Shown here: positions 1-13,453 of the stretch, in pieces | Layout: the number at the start of each line of letters is the position of its first letter | How positions within the stretch are numbered: the stretch's first letter is position 1 | From: Neocallimastix lanati (nom. inval.) | Taxonomy: Eukaryota > Neocallimastigomycota > Neocallimastigomycetes > Neocallimastigales > Neocallimastigaceae | Length of the DNA stretch: 64,000 nucleotides | Reading direction: 5' to 3' | NCBI GenBank assembly: GCA_016946835.1 | Contig: JACVTC010000142.1 | Span: 245,001-309,000 of the forward strand | Notes under the pieces: model-generated | Databases searched by the model: none | What the model was told of the DNA's origin: nothing | Seen by the model: only the letters and a program-made list of their open reading frames with translations | Translations under genes and position numbers: made by a program

Positions 1-317
1 TAATAAATAATAAATAATAAATAATAAATAATAAATAATAAATAATAAATAATAAATAATAAATAATAAATAATAAATAATAAATAATAAATAATAAATA
101 ATAAATAATAAATAATAAATAATTAATTATAGATAATAAATAAATAATAAATAATAAATAATTAATTATAGATAATAAATAATAATAAATAATAGCAGTA
201 ACAATAAATAAATAATAATAAATAATAAATAAATAATAAATAATAAATAAATAATAAATAATAAATAATTGAATAATAAATAATAAATAATAAATAATAA
301 ATTAAGAATAAAGAAAA
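1..317. repeat. 7-bp tandem array (TAAATAA)n
   Basis: The unit taataaa repeats with period 7, nearly perfectly over 1-120 and then imperfectly to about 300 with short interruptions. Because 7 is not a multiple of 3, all frames on the minus strand read the same heptapeptide cycle (LLFIIYY), which explains the false open frames over such arrays. The array reaches the window edge, so its true length is unknown. Confidence 0.9.
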
Positions 318-512
318 AATTAAAAAAAAAATAAAATAAAATAAAAATAATAAAAAAAATTGAAGTAAAAAAAAAAAAAATAAGATAAAAAAATTTTTTT
401 TATAAAGTGGAGGTCGATTTTAATCCATCTTAAATAATTAAAATTATAATAATAATTTATTTATCTATTTATTTTTATATTTATTATTATTTATACTTTT
501 ATTTTTATCAAG

Positions 513-545
<33 letters not shown>

Positions 546-742
546 AGGAAAGATATTTTATTATACTATTTTATAATGTATAGGTGTTAAAACCTTGATG
601 GATAGATATTCATTTATTAAAATGTAATAACCGGAGCGATAGTGATATGAATAAATAAATAAAAAAACAAAAAAAGTAGGAGAGATAAACTTTGGTTTAA
701 ATTAAAGTTTTGATGATATAAAAAAATTAAAAAAAAAAAAAA

Positions 743-985
743 TTAAAAAAATAAATAAATAAATAAATAAATAATTAAATAATAAATAATTAAATAATAA
801 ATAATAAATAATAAATAATAACTAATAAATAATAAATAATAAATAATGAATAATAAATAATAAATAATAAATAATAAATAATAAATAATAAATAATAAAT
901 AATAAATAATAAATAATAAATAATAAATAATAAATAATAAATAATAAATAATAAATAATAACAAATAAATAAATAAATATATATA
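743..985. repeat. 7-bp tandem array (TAAATAA)n
   Basis: Second array of the same 7-bp unit, about 30 copies, flanked on the left by aaat-type 4-bp repeats and on the right by (AT)n. Same unit as at 1-317, 4492-4622, 12338-12428 and 33530-33640. Confidence 0.9.
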
Positions 986-2915
986 TATATAAATTCTTTA
1001 TGAAATTTTTTAATATTAAATATTATTAAATATTTTTGTTAGAACACTATTTATTTGGTATTTTGATTTATATCATGGTTGAAAAGGAAAAAAAACCCAA
1101 TACAATAGTATAAAAATAAAATATTTTTATAATTTATTCATTCATTTTATTATTATTTATTATTATTAATTGTTATTATTTTTTTTAATTAATTGTTATT
1201 CATTGTTATTATTTTTTTTATATATTGTTTATTATTTGTTTTTTATTTTTTTTTATATATTGTTTATTAATTATTATTAATATTAATTATTAATCATTGT
1301 TAATTTTTTATGATAACTATTATTTTATCAAAAAATAATAAAATTACAGTTTTTTTTTCCCAACCTATAAAAATTAAAAACTATGGAAAATTTATAGGTC
1401 ACTTTATAGTCATATATTTAGAATATAAATTAAATCAATTAAATACATATAATATATTAACTATTGTATTATATTATATAGTATAATAATCATTGAAATT
1501 TATTCATATGTTTTTTTTTTTTTTTAAAAAAAATAAAAAATAAATAAAAAAAATTAAAATTTAATCTATAATTCATATTTTTGTTTTATTTTTATTTTTA
1601 TTATTATTTTATTATTATTTTATTATAATTATTTATTATATATAATTCATTTTATAGGTTGTAACATTTTTACTTAATTCCTTTTTTTTTTTTTTTTTTA
1701 CTTTATTTTCTATAATACATATTTATATTTAATAATTAATATTTTATCTTGTTAATGTTGGCTATTTATTTATATTTTTTTCCGTTTTTATTTATTTATT
1801 TATTTACTTTTATATTATTTTAATTTATAAAGCATAATTTAATACTGTAAAAAGATTTTTTTTAATTTCCTTTTAATACTAAAATGATACTAAAAAATAT
1901 TTATAAATTTAATAGTTATTTATTTATTTTTAGATATTATATTTAATGTTCATATGTAATATGTAATATTTATATATTTACAATTAAATTATAAATTTAT
2001 ATTTAATATTTATTAATATTTATTTTTTTTTTAATTTTTTTTATTTTTATTTTAAAAAACTAATTTTAATTCTAATTTTTTTTATTTTATTTTATTTTTA
2101 TTTTATTTCATTATATTAATTAGAGGAATGGAACTCCTTCATCACCTGAAATATAAAGATAAGAACATGAAAAAAAAAATTATAAAAGAAAAAAGATAAA
2201 ATAAAAAAAAAATTATTAAAAAAAAATTTTTTTTATTCTTTCTTAATTTTTTACCAATAATAAAGCTTTGATTAATATTTATTATTCAATTATTTATTAT
2301 TTATTATTCAATTATTTATTATTTATTATTTATTAATACTCTTTTTTTAATTATTTATTATTTTATAAAATTGTTGATCATAACTATTGGTAATTCATTA
2401 TTAATTATTAAATATTAACTATATAAAATATATAATATATAAAATATTAAAAAATTCTAATTATTATTAAAAAGAAATAATTCAATTATTAAACAAAAAA
2501 AAAAAAATTGATGTAGATAATTTATTTTATTTATAATAAATAATATATATGTATATTGTATGTTATATATTATATATACTATTCATTATATATTATTTTA
2601 TATTTTTATATATGATATAGAATATATTATTTAGTATTCAATATTAATTTTTAATTTCAATTTAATAAATTAGAAAAGTATTTAATAATATTCATTCATA
2701 GCATTAAATTCAATATATCCTTTTATTTATTAATTCTATTTAATTTAGTATAGATAACAAATATAATAAAATTAAAATTAAGTTCATAAAATAACTACAT
2801 ACTATAATATATTATCATTACATTGAATTATTTGATCAATTCATTTTATAATGAATATTTTTTTTTAACAGTTTTAATATAAATGTATAGATGTAAATGT
2901 AGAATGAAAATGGAT

Positions 2916-2918
<3 letters not shown>

Positions 2919-2989
<71 letters not shown>

Positions 2990-2990
2990 G
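2919..2990. repeat. (AAAT)n microsatellite
   Basis: Perfect tetranucleotide run of about 17 units with no coding or regulatory sign. Confidence 0.9.
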
Positions 2991-3567
2991 AAAATTAATC
3001 TATCCTAATCCTAACAATTTTTTTGATAATTTAAATTTATTTTTTAAATTTAATATTTAATATTTATATAATTTAAATTTTTTTTTTTTTTAAAGATAAC
3101 ATTTTTTATCATTATCAAATAATTATTTATTTTTTTGATAATATTTATCCTATTATTTAATGAATTTTTTTTTTTTTTTGATTTTTTTTATCAATTTATT
3201 TCATATTTAATATTCCTATTAACTTTTTTTTTATATATTTTTTAGTTTTTAATAAATTATAATATATATCTAGAACTTATTTTTTTTTTATGGCTTTAAA
3301 AGTCAATGTCAATAACCTTCACTTTTAATAATAATAGTGATGATGATGATTATGGATATTTATATATGTAGTTATGTAAAAAGATAATAGATCCATTGGT
3401 GTAATTAATAGTTTAATAAAGTTAATGGACTTTCGTTGTATGGATAGGAAATCATTAACTATCTTACATATAAATATTCCATAGTATATTATTATTTTAA
3501 CATTAATAAATTAAATTTTTTATTTGTAAATTTGGTTTTACTTTATTTTAATTAAACTCAATTATTA

Positions 3568-3642
3568 TAAATAATAATAGTAATAATAATAATAGTAATA
3601 ATAATAGTAATAATAATAATAATAATAAAAGGATTGTATTTC

Positions 3643-3672
<30 letters not shown>
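3568..3672. repeat. (AAT)n / (AATAGT)n microsatellite
   Basis: Trinucleotide AAT repeat with interspersed AGT units, split by a short unique stretch around 3630-3642. The same AAT motif is the target of the LTR elements further right, but this locus is empty. Confidence 0.85.
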
Positions 3673-3673
<1 letters not shown>

Positions 3674-4491
3674 TACTCCTATTTCTTCATTAATAAACCT
3701 CAATTAAGTTGTTGATTGCATAATTAAAAGAAAAAAAAAAAAAAAACGGAGAATGAAATGAATTCATAGGTTACACATTATTATAATAGTTATTAATTAT
3801 TATGATTATTATGATTGAATCTTTTTTATTTTCTATTTTTTATTTTATTCATTATATATATTTTATTTTATTTTTTATTTTATCAAATTAAAAATACTTT
3901 CAACCTATATGAATATATTAAATATTAAAAAAAATAAAAATAAAAAAAAAATTATTTGGGGGAGTTATAATCATACGATAATTTATATATTTGTATAATC
4001 TATATGAAATATATATAAAATATTAAACTATAAAACAAAGTCTTTTGGTAGACATGCCATTAATAAAAAAATATTTAATATATATTCATGGAGATTAAAA
4101 AAAAAAAAAAAAAAGTGAGTGACAGATTTATATATTTAACTATTTTATAAATATATATATATATATAACCATGAATAAAAAAAAAAAAAAACCATAAAAA
4201 ATATTATTTTTAAAATATATATAAATAAATAATTTAAAAATTTTAATTTTTAAAGTAATTCTCCATATCTGTTTAAAGTTTTGATTTTCTTTCTATATCT
4301 AATAATCTTTATTCTAATTTTCTTTTCTTATCTAAAATAAAAAGACTATTTTTTATTCTATGTCTATATATATATTTTTATATAAAATATATATTAAATA
4401 TATATATGTATATAATATTTTTATAATTTCTAAAGAATAAAAAAAAAAATAAAAAATAAAAAACGTGGTCACTAATTATTTATTTTATTTA

Positions 4492-4622
4492 TTGAATAAA
4501 TAAATAATAAATAATACATAATAAATAATAAATAATAAATAATAAATAATAAATAATAAATAAATAATAAATAATAAATAATAAATAATAAATAATAAAT
4601 AATAGATAATAAATAATAAATA
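4492..4622. repeat. 7-bp tandem array (TAAATAA)n
   Basis: About 17 near-perfect units with a single 4-bp slip near 4560. Confidence 0.9.
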
Positions 4623-4827
4623 TTATATAATCATATAATCATATGAATATATCCTATATAATATTTTTTGTAGGATTAAAGTTTGAAAAATAAAATTTAT
4701 ATTTTAATTAAATTTAATACTCCATATTTTTTTTTATCCAAAATAGGAAGATGGAAAAAAATAATTAATATAAAAAGAATCTCTATTTACTTTTAAAGTA
4801 ATTAATATTATTAATATATTCTATTCA

Positions 4828-4829
<2 letters not shown>

Positions 4830-4892
<63 letters not shown>

Positions 4893-4898
4893 AAGTAA
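4830..4898. repeat. (AAAT)n microsatellite
   Basis: Tetranucleotide run interrupted once by AAT units near 4848. Confidence 0.85.
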
Positions 4899-5478
4899 AT
4901 AAGTAAAAACTAGCATCAAATCTATATTTATTTATTGTCACAAAAATTAATCATAATAAACTATGAATTATAATATATATAAATATAGATATAGAATAAA
5001 AATTTAAAACGATATTACTTTCAATAATTTTTATATATAAATAACTATTTATATATCTATACAATTTTTTTTTTTTAATGAAATGAGGAGTATCATTTAT
5101 AAAAGTTTGGATATAATAAATTATTATAAATTAGTTATTGTAGAATAGTCAAAAGTTGACTTTTTTTTTTTTTTGTTAAAAAAATAATTTATTATTATTA
5201 TTATCATCATTATTATCATTATTATTACTATTTTTATTATTATTACTTAATTCAATTAGATCTTTTTTATCCATGTTTTATTCATGTCTTTTATTTATAT
5301 AAAACTTTTTTTTTTAAATCAATGATTCACCATATTAAATTTACTTTTATTCTTTTTTTTGTCCTTTTTTTTTTTTTTTTTGGTTCATTCTATTTTTTTA
5401 TTTTCTATTCATTTAATCCTATTTATATGGTTAATTGCATCTTTTTTTTTTAATTACTATTTATTTTATTTTATTTTA

Positions 5479-5532
5479 TTCAATCTGTACTTTATATTTA
5501 TATTTCAACTATTTATTTTATTTTACTTTATT
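5479..5532 (+). repeat. Solo copy of the ~47-bp satellite unit
   Basis: This stretch (attcaatctgtactttat...) is the reverse complement of the unit tandemly repeated at 49690-50320, and its core matches the unit at about 50052-50095 base for base. Here it is a single copy with a short pentamer (TTTTA) flank on each side, as in the array. Confidence 0.75.
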
Positions 5533-5716
5533 TTTATTAATAATTTTTATATTTTATTTATAATTTTTATATTTTTATATTTGTTTTTTTTAAAAAACAA
5601 TTTAGAAGTTCTAAGAATTTTTTTAATTTTATTCAATTTTTTTTTTTTTTTTGTATTTTAGGTTTAGTTTTAATTTTATATAATCTTTAAAACAAAAAAA
5701 GAAAAAAAAAAGTTTT

Positions 5717-5806
5717 TATTATTAATTATTAAAAATATTAATTATTAAAAATATTAATTATTAAAAATATTAATTATTAAAAATATTAATTATTAAAATT
5801 ATTAAT
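5717..5806. repeat. 16-bp tandem repeat
   Basis: Unit tattaattattaaaaa repeated about five times with near-perfect identity; the last copy differs slightly. No coding potential. Confidence 0.85.
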
Positions 5807-7589
5807 TATTTTATTTTTTTTATTTTAAATAAAATAAAAATAAAATAAAATAAAATAAAATAAAAATAAATAAATAAAAATTAAAATTTAAAGTTAATTT
5901 GTAATTATTTTTCAATTATATATAATAATGTATCCTATACAATCCATATATCATCATAAACGATTTATATATTTATTTCTATGGAATATTAAAATTATCA
6001 ATTGAATTTATTAATATTTCAATACTTTATATCTATATAACTTTTTAAATAATAATCCGTAAAAAAAGGTGAGAAAAAAAAAAAGAAAGTAAAATTTGTT
6101 TTATTTGGGTGGGTTTTTTTTTTTTTATATAGAATTCAATCTATTGAATGAATATATTAACTAATGTTAATAATCAATTTATTTTTATTTAATTCTAATA
6201 TATATAGAATATATTTTTATATTAATTAAATTTATTTAAAGTATTAAACATTTTTTATTGTTTTTATTTTATTATAAATTTTATATAGATATAAATCTTT
6301 ATATTAATTTTTATATATAAATTTTTATATAAAATTTTCATTTTTAAATAAATAAAAAAATAACTTATTTATAAAAATGATAAGAATTTATTATTATTAT
6401 AATTATAAAATAATAATAATAATAATAATTAAAAAGATATTAATTACCTATGAAGATCTATCATTTATAACAAAGAAGTTGATTTAAAAAAAAAAAAAGT
6501 TAAAATATAATGAAATGTATAGAATGATTATAGAATAGAAAATAACTAATTAATTGAGTATAGAATTGAATCATTCAAAATGTAATACAGAATTAATGGT
6601 CAATGTTTTTTTTTTTTTTTTTTTGTTGGAAAACTAAATACATTAAAATATATGAAAAGTAGCATATATTCTTATATACTCTAGTAATAGTAATTAAGAA
6701 GAATCATTAACCATAAAAAATAAAAAATAAATAAAAAATGAAAAATAAAAAATAAAAATAAGAAATATAAAGAAAGATAAAAAAATATAAAGAAAAAAAA
6801 ATATTTAAAAATTTAATTAGTTAGAATGATAATCCTTAATCATTTTTAGGACAACCACTAAATTAGTTCAAAATGAAATATTATTAATATATTACCAGTA
6901 GGACTATTTTTCATTTTCATTTTCTTATAATTATTAAAATTATTATTAAAGCATTTTAATTCTAAATATTGATAAATTATAAAAAAAGATGTTTTAGTTT
7001 TGTTTTACTATTTCTATTATTTAATTATATATTATAAATTTTAATTATATATTATTAAATTTTATATATATATATTTTATCTTTTATATAAATAATAATT
7101 TATTAAATAGAAAAGTTTCATAAAAATATATAAAGTATATTAGTAATACATAATAATATATATATAAAAATAAAACAACTATAAAAATTAAGAATTAAAT
7201 ATATATGAAAATAAATTTATAAAAATAAAATTAAAAAAAAAGTATATAAAAATAAAAATAAAAAAAAATAAATATAAAAAATCATCATAAAATGCTATAT
7301 TAAAATTAAATTAAATTATCAATAAAAATAGTTTTAATTTCTTTATTTTTATTTCTTTATTTTTATATCTTTATCTTTATTTTTATATATTTGAATGAAA
7401 ATATTGACCTCCTTTGTTTTTAATTAATAAATTATTATTATTAAATAAATATATATAATAATAAAAAAGTAATTTTATTAAAATAGATAATAATGATTTT
7501 TTGAATTTAACTTTTTTTTTTTTATAGATATATCTTTTTATTTTCTTTTTTAAATAAAATTTATTTATTGTTAAGCATAATAAACATTA

Positions 7590-7655
7590 GCCATGCTTGG
7601 ATTAGATAGAAAGAGAAATTTTTTCTCTTTCAAATGATATAAAGCATGGCACACG
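7590..7655 (+). ncRNA. Candidate H/ACA-like hairpin RNA
   Basis: A two-part stem-loop. The outer 9-bp stem GCCATGCTT (7590-7598) pairs with AAGCATGGC (7642-7650). The inner stem GAAAGAGAA (7609-7617) pairs with TTCTCTTTC (7623-7631). They are separated by a symmetric internal loop of 10 nt on each side. ACA follows the outer stem directly (7651-7653) and then a run of more than 20 T. ACATTA, fitting the H-box consensus ANANNA, lies just upstream at 7584-7589. A hairpin with an internal pocket followed by ACA is the layout of the 3' half of H/ACA guide RNAs. No convincing 5' hairpin is visible, and ANANNA matches are cheap in AT-rich DNA, so it may only be a fold-back repeat. Confidence 0.3.
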
Positions 7656-8499
7656 TTTTTTTTTTTTTTTTTTTTATTTTTTTTATTTTTAACCAAATTT
7701 TATCTTAAATTGTCATTTTTTTATTTTTATTTTTATTTTTATTTTTATAATTTTTTATTATTATTAATTCTCTGACTTTTTTTTTTTTAATTTTTATTTT
7801 TATTTTTATTTTTTTAAAAAATTCCGTAATGAAATTTAATATATTTTTTTTCTCCTATTTCATAATTATTGAATCTCGATTTAATTATTCATTCATAATT
7901 ATAATTATTTATTTTTATTAATAATATTATTATTTAATTATGTACTATTTATATTTATTTATTTATTTATGTTATATTTATTTATTCATGTAATATTTAT
8001 TTATTTATTTCTATTTCTATTTAATATTTTTTTTTATATTTTGTTTATAGTAAAAGTTAAGAATTTATGATAAAATAAATATTTGATTAAATTATAATAA
8101 GATTGATAATAATAATAAAAATAATAAAACAAAAAACAAAAACAAAAAACAAAAATTAAATATAAATTATTATATATTATATGTAATTTATATCATTTAT
8201 ACATAAATTTATTCATTTAATCATAATTTATAATTTATAGATAATTATTTTTGTTTTTTTTTATTATTTTTTATTAAATTTCCTTAATTGTTTTCTACCC
8301 ATAAATTAATTTATATTAACTATATTTTATGATGGAAAATGAATTGTATTAATTGTATTACCTTAAATAGATTTTCCTATTGATATTGTATCATTTCTAT
8401 AAGATGCAATATATTATCTATATATTATCTATATTGCAATTAATATATTATTCATTATATTTTTGAATTTTCATAGAAACAAAAGATAAATATAAAATA

Positions 8500-8860
8500 A
8501 TTAATATAAATAAAAAATAAAATATTCAAATATAAAATTATTAATATATAAATAAAATATATAAATATATAAAAATAATTAATATAAATAAAAAATATAT
8601 AAATATATAAAATAATTAATATAAATATAATAAATAAATATATAAAATATATAAATATATAAAATAATTAATATAAATATAAAATATATAAATATATAAA
8701 ATAATTAATATAAATATAAAATATATAAATATATAAAATAATTAATATAAATATAAAATATATAAATATATAAAATAATTAATATAAATATAAAATATAT
8801 AAATATATAGATTATAAAATAAATTATATAAATTATAAAATAATTAATATAAATATAAAA
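8500..8860. repeat. 37-bp tandem repeat
   Basis: A 37-bp AT-only unit repeats in exact register: aattaatat recurs at 8666, 8703, 8740 and 8777. Looser, length-variable copies continue on the left (one spacing of 52) and on the right. It contains no G or C except at the edges. Confidence 0.85.
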
Positions 8861-11216
8861 TAATTAATATAAAATAAAAAAATTGAAAATAGACCAAAAA
8901 AAAAAATTAAAAAAAAAATAATAATAAAAAATGAATACATTAAAATTATATTAAAATATTTCTATACTCAATTTATTTTATGCAAATTAATATATTACAT
9001 AATATATTTCATTTAGTATATAGAATAGAAATAGACATTTAATTTTTTATTTTTAATTTTTTTTTATCAAAAATTAATGTATATATTTGGATATATTATT
9101 TTAACAATAGATATAAAAAAAATATATAAAATTTTAAATATTTAATAATAAATTTTATAAACATTCCACTTTTTATTTTTTATTTTATATTTTATATATT
9201 AATTTTTCTTTTGTTTTTTTTTTTTAAAAATATATATGTATCTATTACTCATTTATCATTTATATTAGATTAGATTTTGTAATTTAAAATTTATATTCTT
9301 ATAAAATATATTATAATTTATAATTCTTCATTTAGATTAAATATTAAATTTTTATATTTTCCTTTTATTTTTTTTTTCTTTCAAATTTCTATTTTTGGTT
9401 TAATTATTAAAAACAAATATAAATTAAAAAATAATATCTATATATATATTTTTAGCCTATATAAAAATAATATATTCTATGCTTTAAAATAAAATATACT
9501 ATCTAGGAAAGAGGATAAAAAATATATTTATAAAAAGTAATATAACATGAAATGAAATAAAATAAAATAAAATAAAAAATAGAATGATATAACATGAAAT
9601 AAAATAAAAAATAATAGTATGAACTAATGTGAAATAAAATAATATAAAGTAGAATGATAAAAAATAAAATGATATAAAATGGAATAAAAAAAAATACCAA
9701 TTCTACAAATGTAGTTATTCTATCAAAAAAAAAGTTTATTTATTTTTTAATATTCTATATTTTTCTTATTATCATTAATAAAAAAAGATAAATAATAATA
9801 ATAGTCAAAATAATCGAATAATTTTTTATTTACTTATCATGGTATTTTTTAATCAATTCTATTTTAATTGTCCATAATTTATTATCTAATTAAATTCTTA
9901 TATTAAATATATCATATAATATATTAATAATGTAATATACAATATATTAACAATTGAATTGAATTATTAAACAGTATATTTCCTTTTATATATTTTTTAA
10001 TCTATTTTGGAATAACTAAATTAATATAAAAGGATGATTAATTATTTAAAGTAAAACGTTTTATAAATTAGTTATGTATAAGGAATATACTCTATTTATA
10101 TAATATTAATATATTATTTTATATGGTCGATATATATAAATATATAAATACTCAAATTTAAAATTTTTTATTTAATTTTATTGTATTTAATTATATATTA
10201 AAATAAAGTAATTTAAAATAAATTCATAATATGAACTTTATATTAAAAACAATAATTTTTATTTATTTTTTTATTATCTGTTAGATACCTTAATTTTATT
10301 TTATTTTATTTAATTTTTTTAATTTTTTTAATTTTTTTTTTATTTTTTTTACTAATTTTAAAAAAATCATTATCATCATTATTCTTTATTAATTATTAAA
10401 ATTATTAAAAATAATAAAAATACAATATATTAATAAACAATACATAGAATAGAATTAAATTAATTTCCAATTATTCTTTTATTTTATATAAAACATCCAG
10501 AATAAAAAGTAATCTTAACATTAAATAAAAATGTCAATACTTCACAATATATTGACAACATATTTAAGTATACTTATAATATATAAATAATATATGTAGT
10601 AACTATTATATTTAATTAATAAATTATGCAAATAATTATATTAAAAATATATGGTAGGAAAAGTGTTAATAAATTGATGATTTAACTTTTTATATATATA
10701 TTATTTTTTATATTTTAATAATTATAGAATTAGAGGTGAATAATATAATATAAAAAAAAAGGTTCATTTTGAATCAATAATGAATAAATCAATTTCAATA
10801 GATAAACTTTATATTGCTAATAAATATACATTTTATATAAATAGCCTATACAACATATATAAACTTTTAATTTAATTCAGAGTAATATATACTAACCTAT
10901 ATATAAACTATATATATAGACTATATATATAATTTATTTAAATTAATGGGTTGAGTTTTATTTTACTGTGAAAAGAAAAAAAAAATTTTTTTTTATTAAT
11001 AAAACTATAAATGTTAAAATATAGAAATTTATTTAAATTATTATTTATATTATTATGAATATTAATATTAATAATATTTTTTTTTTCTTTTGGAACTTCA
11101 CAATAATATATAATGAATAGAAATTGTTGATAGGATAATGAAATAGGTTTATTGGTTATATACTATAAATTTTACGACTATAATAATAATAATAAATAAT
11201 AAATTATAAATAATAA

Positions 11217-11219
11217 TTA

Positions 11220-11313
<94 letters not shown>
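11217..11313. repeat. (AAAT)n microsatellite
   Basis: Perfect tetranucleotide run of about 24 units. Confidence 0.9.
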
Positions 11314-11315
<2 letters not shown>

Positions 11316-12337
11316 GAGGGGTTGTAATAAATAGCATATATTTGAACTTTGCGTGTATATATTAAATATGAAATAGCATATTATGATTAATATTATGAAT
11401 AATAAATTTTGTCCTATGTATTCTTTTTTAACAATTTAATATTATCTATTTTAGTAGTTTTTGTTCTCCATAATCTTTATCTTTTAATGTATTCCTATAA
11501 TAAAAATGTTTATACCTCTATAGTTGTATACATATATTACATTACATTGTATTATACATACATTATGTACCCAAAAATATTTATTTTGAAGTAAAAAAAA
11601 ATTTTTTATAGTTATTAAAAGTCTTTTTATTTTTATTTTTATGTATAGATTAATATTTAAATGGTAAAATGAATGGAAGTAAATAATATAAAGTATAATA
11701 ATATCAAAAAAAAATAATAATAAAAATAAAAAAGAATAATAGTAATATGAGAGATTAATGATAATTAAAGAGTATAATTCATTAATGTAAGATGACATTA
11801 GAAATCATATTGAAAAAAGAGAATATGTAAATTGAATTATAATCATCATCATCCTAATAATAGTAGAAATGAACTGTGTTATGATGAGAAGAATGATGGT
11901 AGTCAATGTTTTGTTGGAAAAATAATGATTAAATAGAATAATTATTAATAATTAAAAAATATTATCTATAATATGATTAAAAAATAGTTATAATAGATAT
12001 ATATTTTAATTTTTACTTTTTTTTTTTTTTTTTTATTATTATTATTATTTTTTTTTTTTTTCGACAGTATAATATATAATAGAATATGTATATTTATAGT
12101 ATTTGTAATATAAGAGGATGTAAAACATGGATACGACGACTCTCAAATAAACATAAACATTACTCTACAAATTAATATTATATATTATATATATACTATT
12201 TAAATTAATAATTATTAAATCTAAACCATTTTTAGAACAAAATATTATTTATTACAGTTTATTATCATTTATTATTTATTAATTAATAAACTAAAAGATA
12301 TAATAAAACAAAAAAAAAATAACAAAAAAAAAATAAT

Positions 12338-12428
12338 TAAAAATAATAAATAATAAATTTAATAAATAATAAATAATAAATAATAAATAATAAATAATAA
12401 ATAATAAATAATAAATAATAAATAATAA
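12338..12428. repeat. 7-bp tandem array (TAAATAA)n
   Basis: About 12 copies of the same 7-bp unit found at 1, 743, 4492 and 33530. Confidence 0.9.
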
Positions 12429-13422
12429 TATAAAATTATAAAATAATCACATCATAAATTAAAAATTTTTTTTTTTTAAAAATATATATATAAAGAAGAA
12501 TAATTCCTAAAAAAAAAAAAATTAAAAATTATTTTTTTTTTCTCTTTACAAACTTTAATTTTTTTTTATATTATATTATATTTTTACATAATAAAAATAT
12601 TTTTATAAAATAAAAAAAAATTATATATATATATTTTTTACTTTATGCAATATTTAGTATTTTATTAATATAAATATATATATTTTTATTATTTAAAGCG
12701 AATTTTTTAAATAAGAATAAAAAAAAAATAAAAGTGAGAATACACTAAACAAATTTATTTCATAAATTGGAAAATACAGCTTTATCTTTAATATAAATTA
12801 AAAAAAAGTGTGTAGGATATGATATATCGTAAATAATATATTAATATGTTTTTTTTTATATATATATATATATAAAATGTGACTTTTTTTTTTTTTTTTT
12901 TTTTTGTATTTTTATTGATAATAAAAATTAAAATTATAAATAATAATAATAATAAAAATATGTGTCTTATCCCTTTTCATTTTATATATATATATATATT
13001 TAATAAAGTCTACTTATATTTATTATATTTTTCATTTTAATAGTATAATAAAGTATTATGTAAATAATAAAGAATTTTATTTATCATTTAAATTTTAATA
13101 TATATTTACTTTTATAAATGAGTAGTAGTTATGTTTGTATAAAGTAGTATACAAAAAAAAAAAAAAAGCTCATATATAAAAGTAAAAATGTATATTAGAA
13201 CAATATTTCAAGAATTATATATTTTTAGTTTTTTTTTTAAAAAAAAAGTATTAAGAAAGGGATAAAGATATTATTAATAAAAATATAAAAAATTGTCACC
13301 TTTTTTTTTTTTTTGTGCTATAAATATTTATATATATATAAAAGAAAAAATATATATAAAAGTTACTAACAGTTTTTTTTTCTTCTTTTTAATATTATCA
13401 ATAATATAATAAAATCAAAAAA

Positions 13423-13453
<31 letters not shown>

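Noticed and set aside
743-964. Minus-strand frame of repeated LLFIIYY, and similar frames at 5359, 11149, 33572, 49604-50724
   Set aside because: They are translations of tandem A/T repeats with no stop in one frame; no composition or motif supports a protein.
3340-3420. C/D-box-like gtgatgatgatg
   Set aside because: A C-box match exists, but there is no CTGA D box and no terminal stem at a proper distance; GAT repeats explain it.
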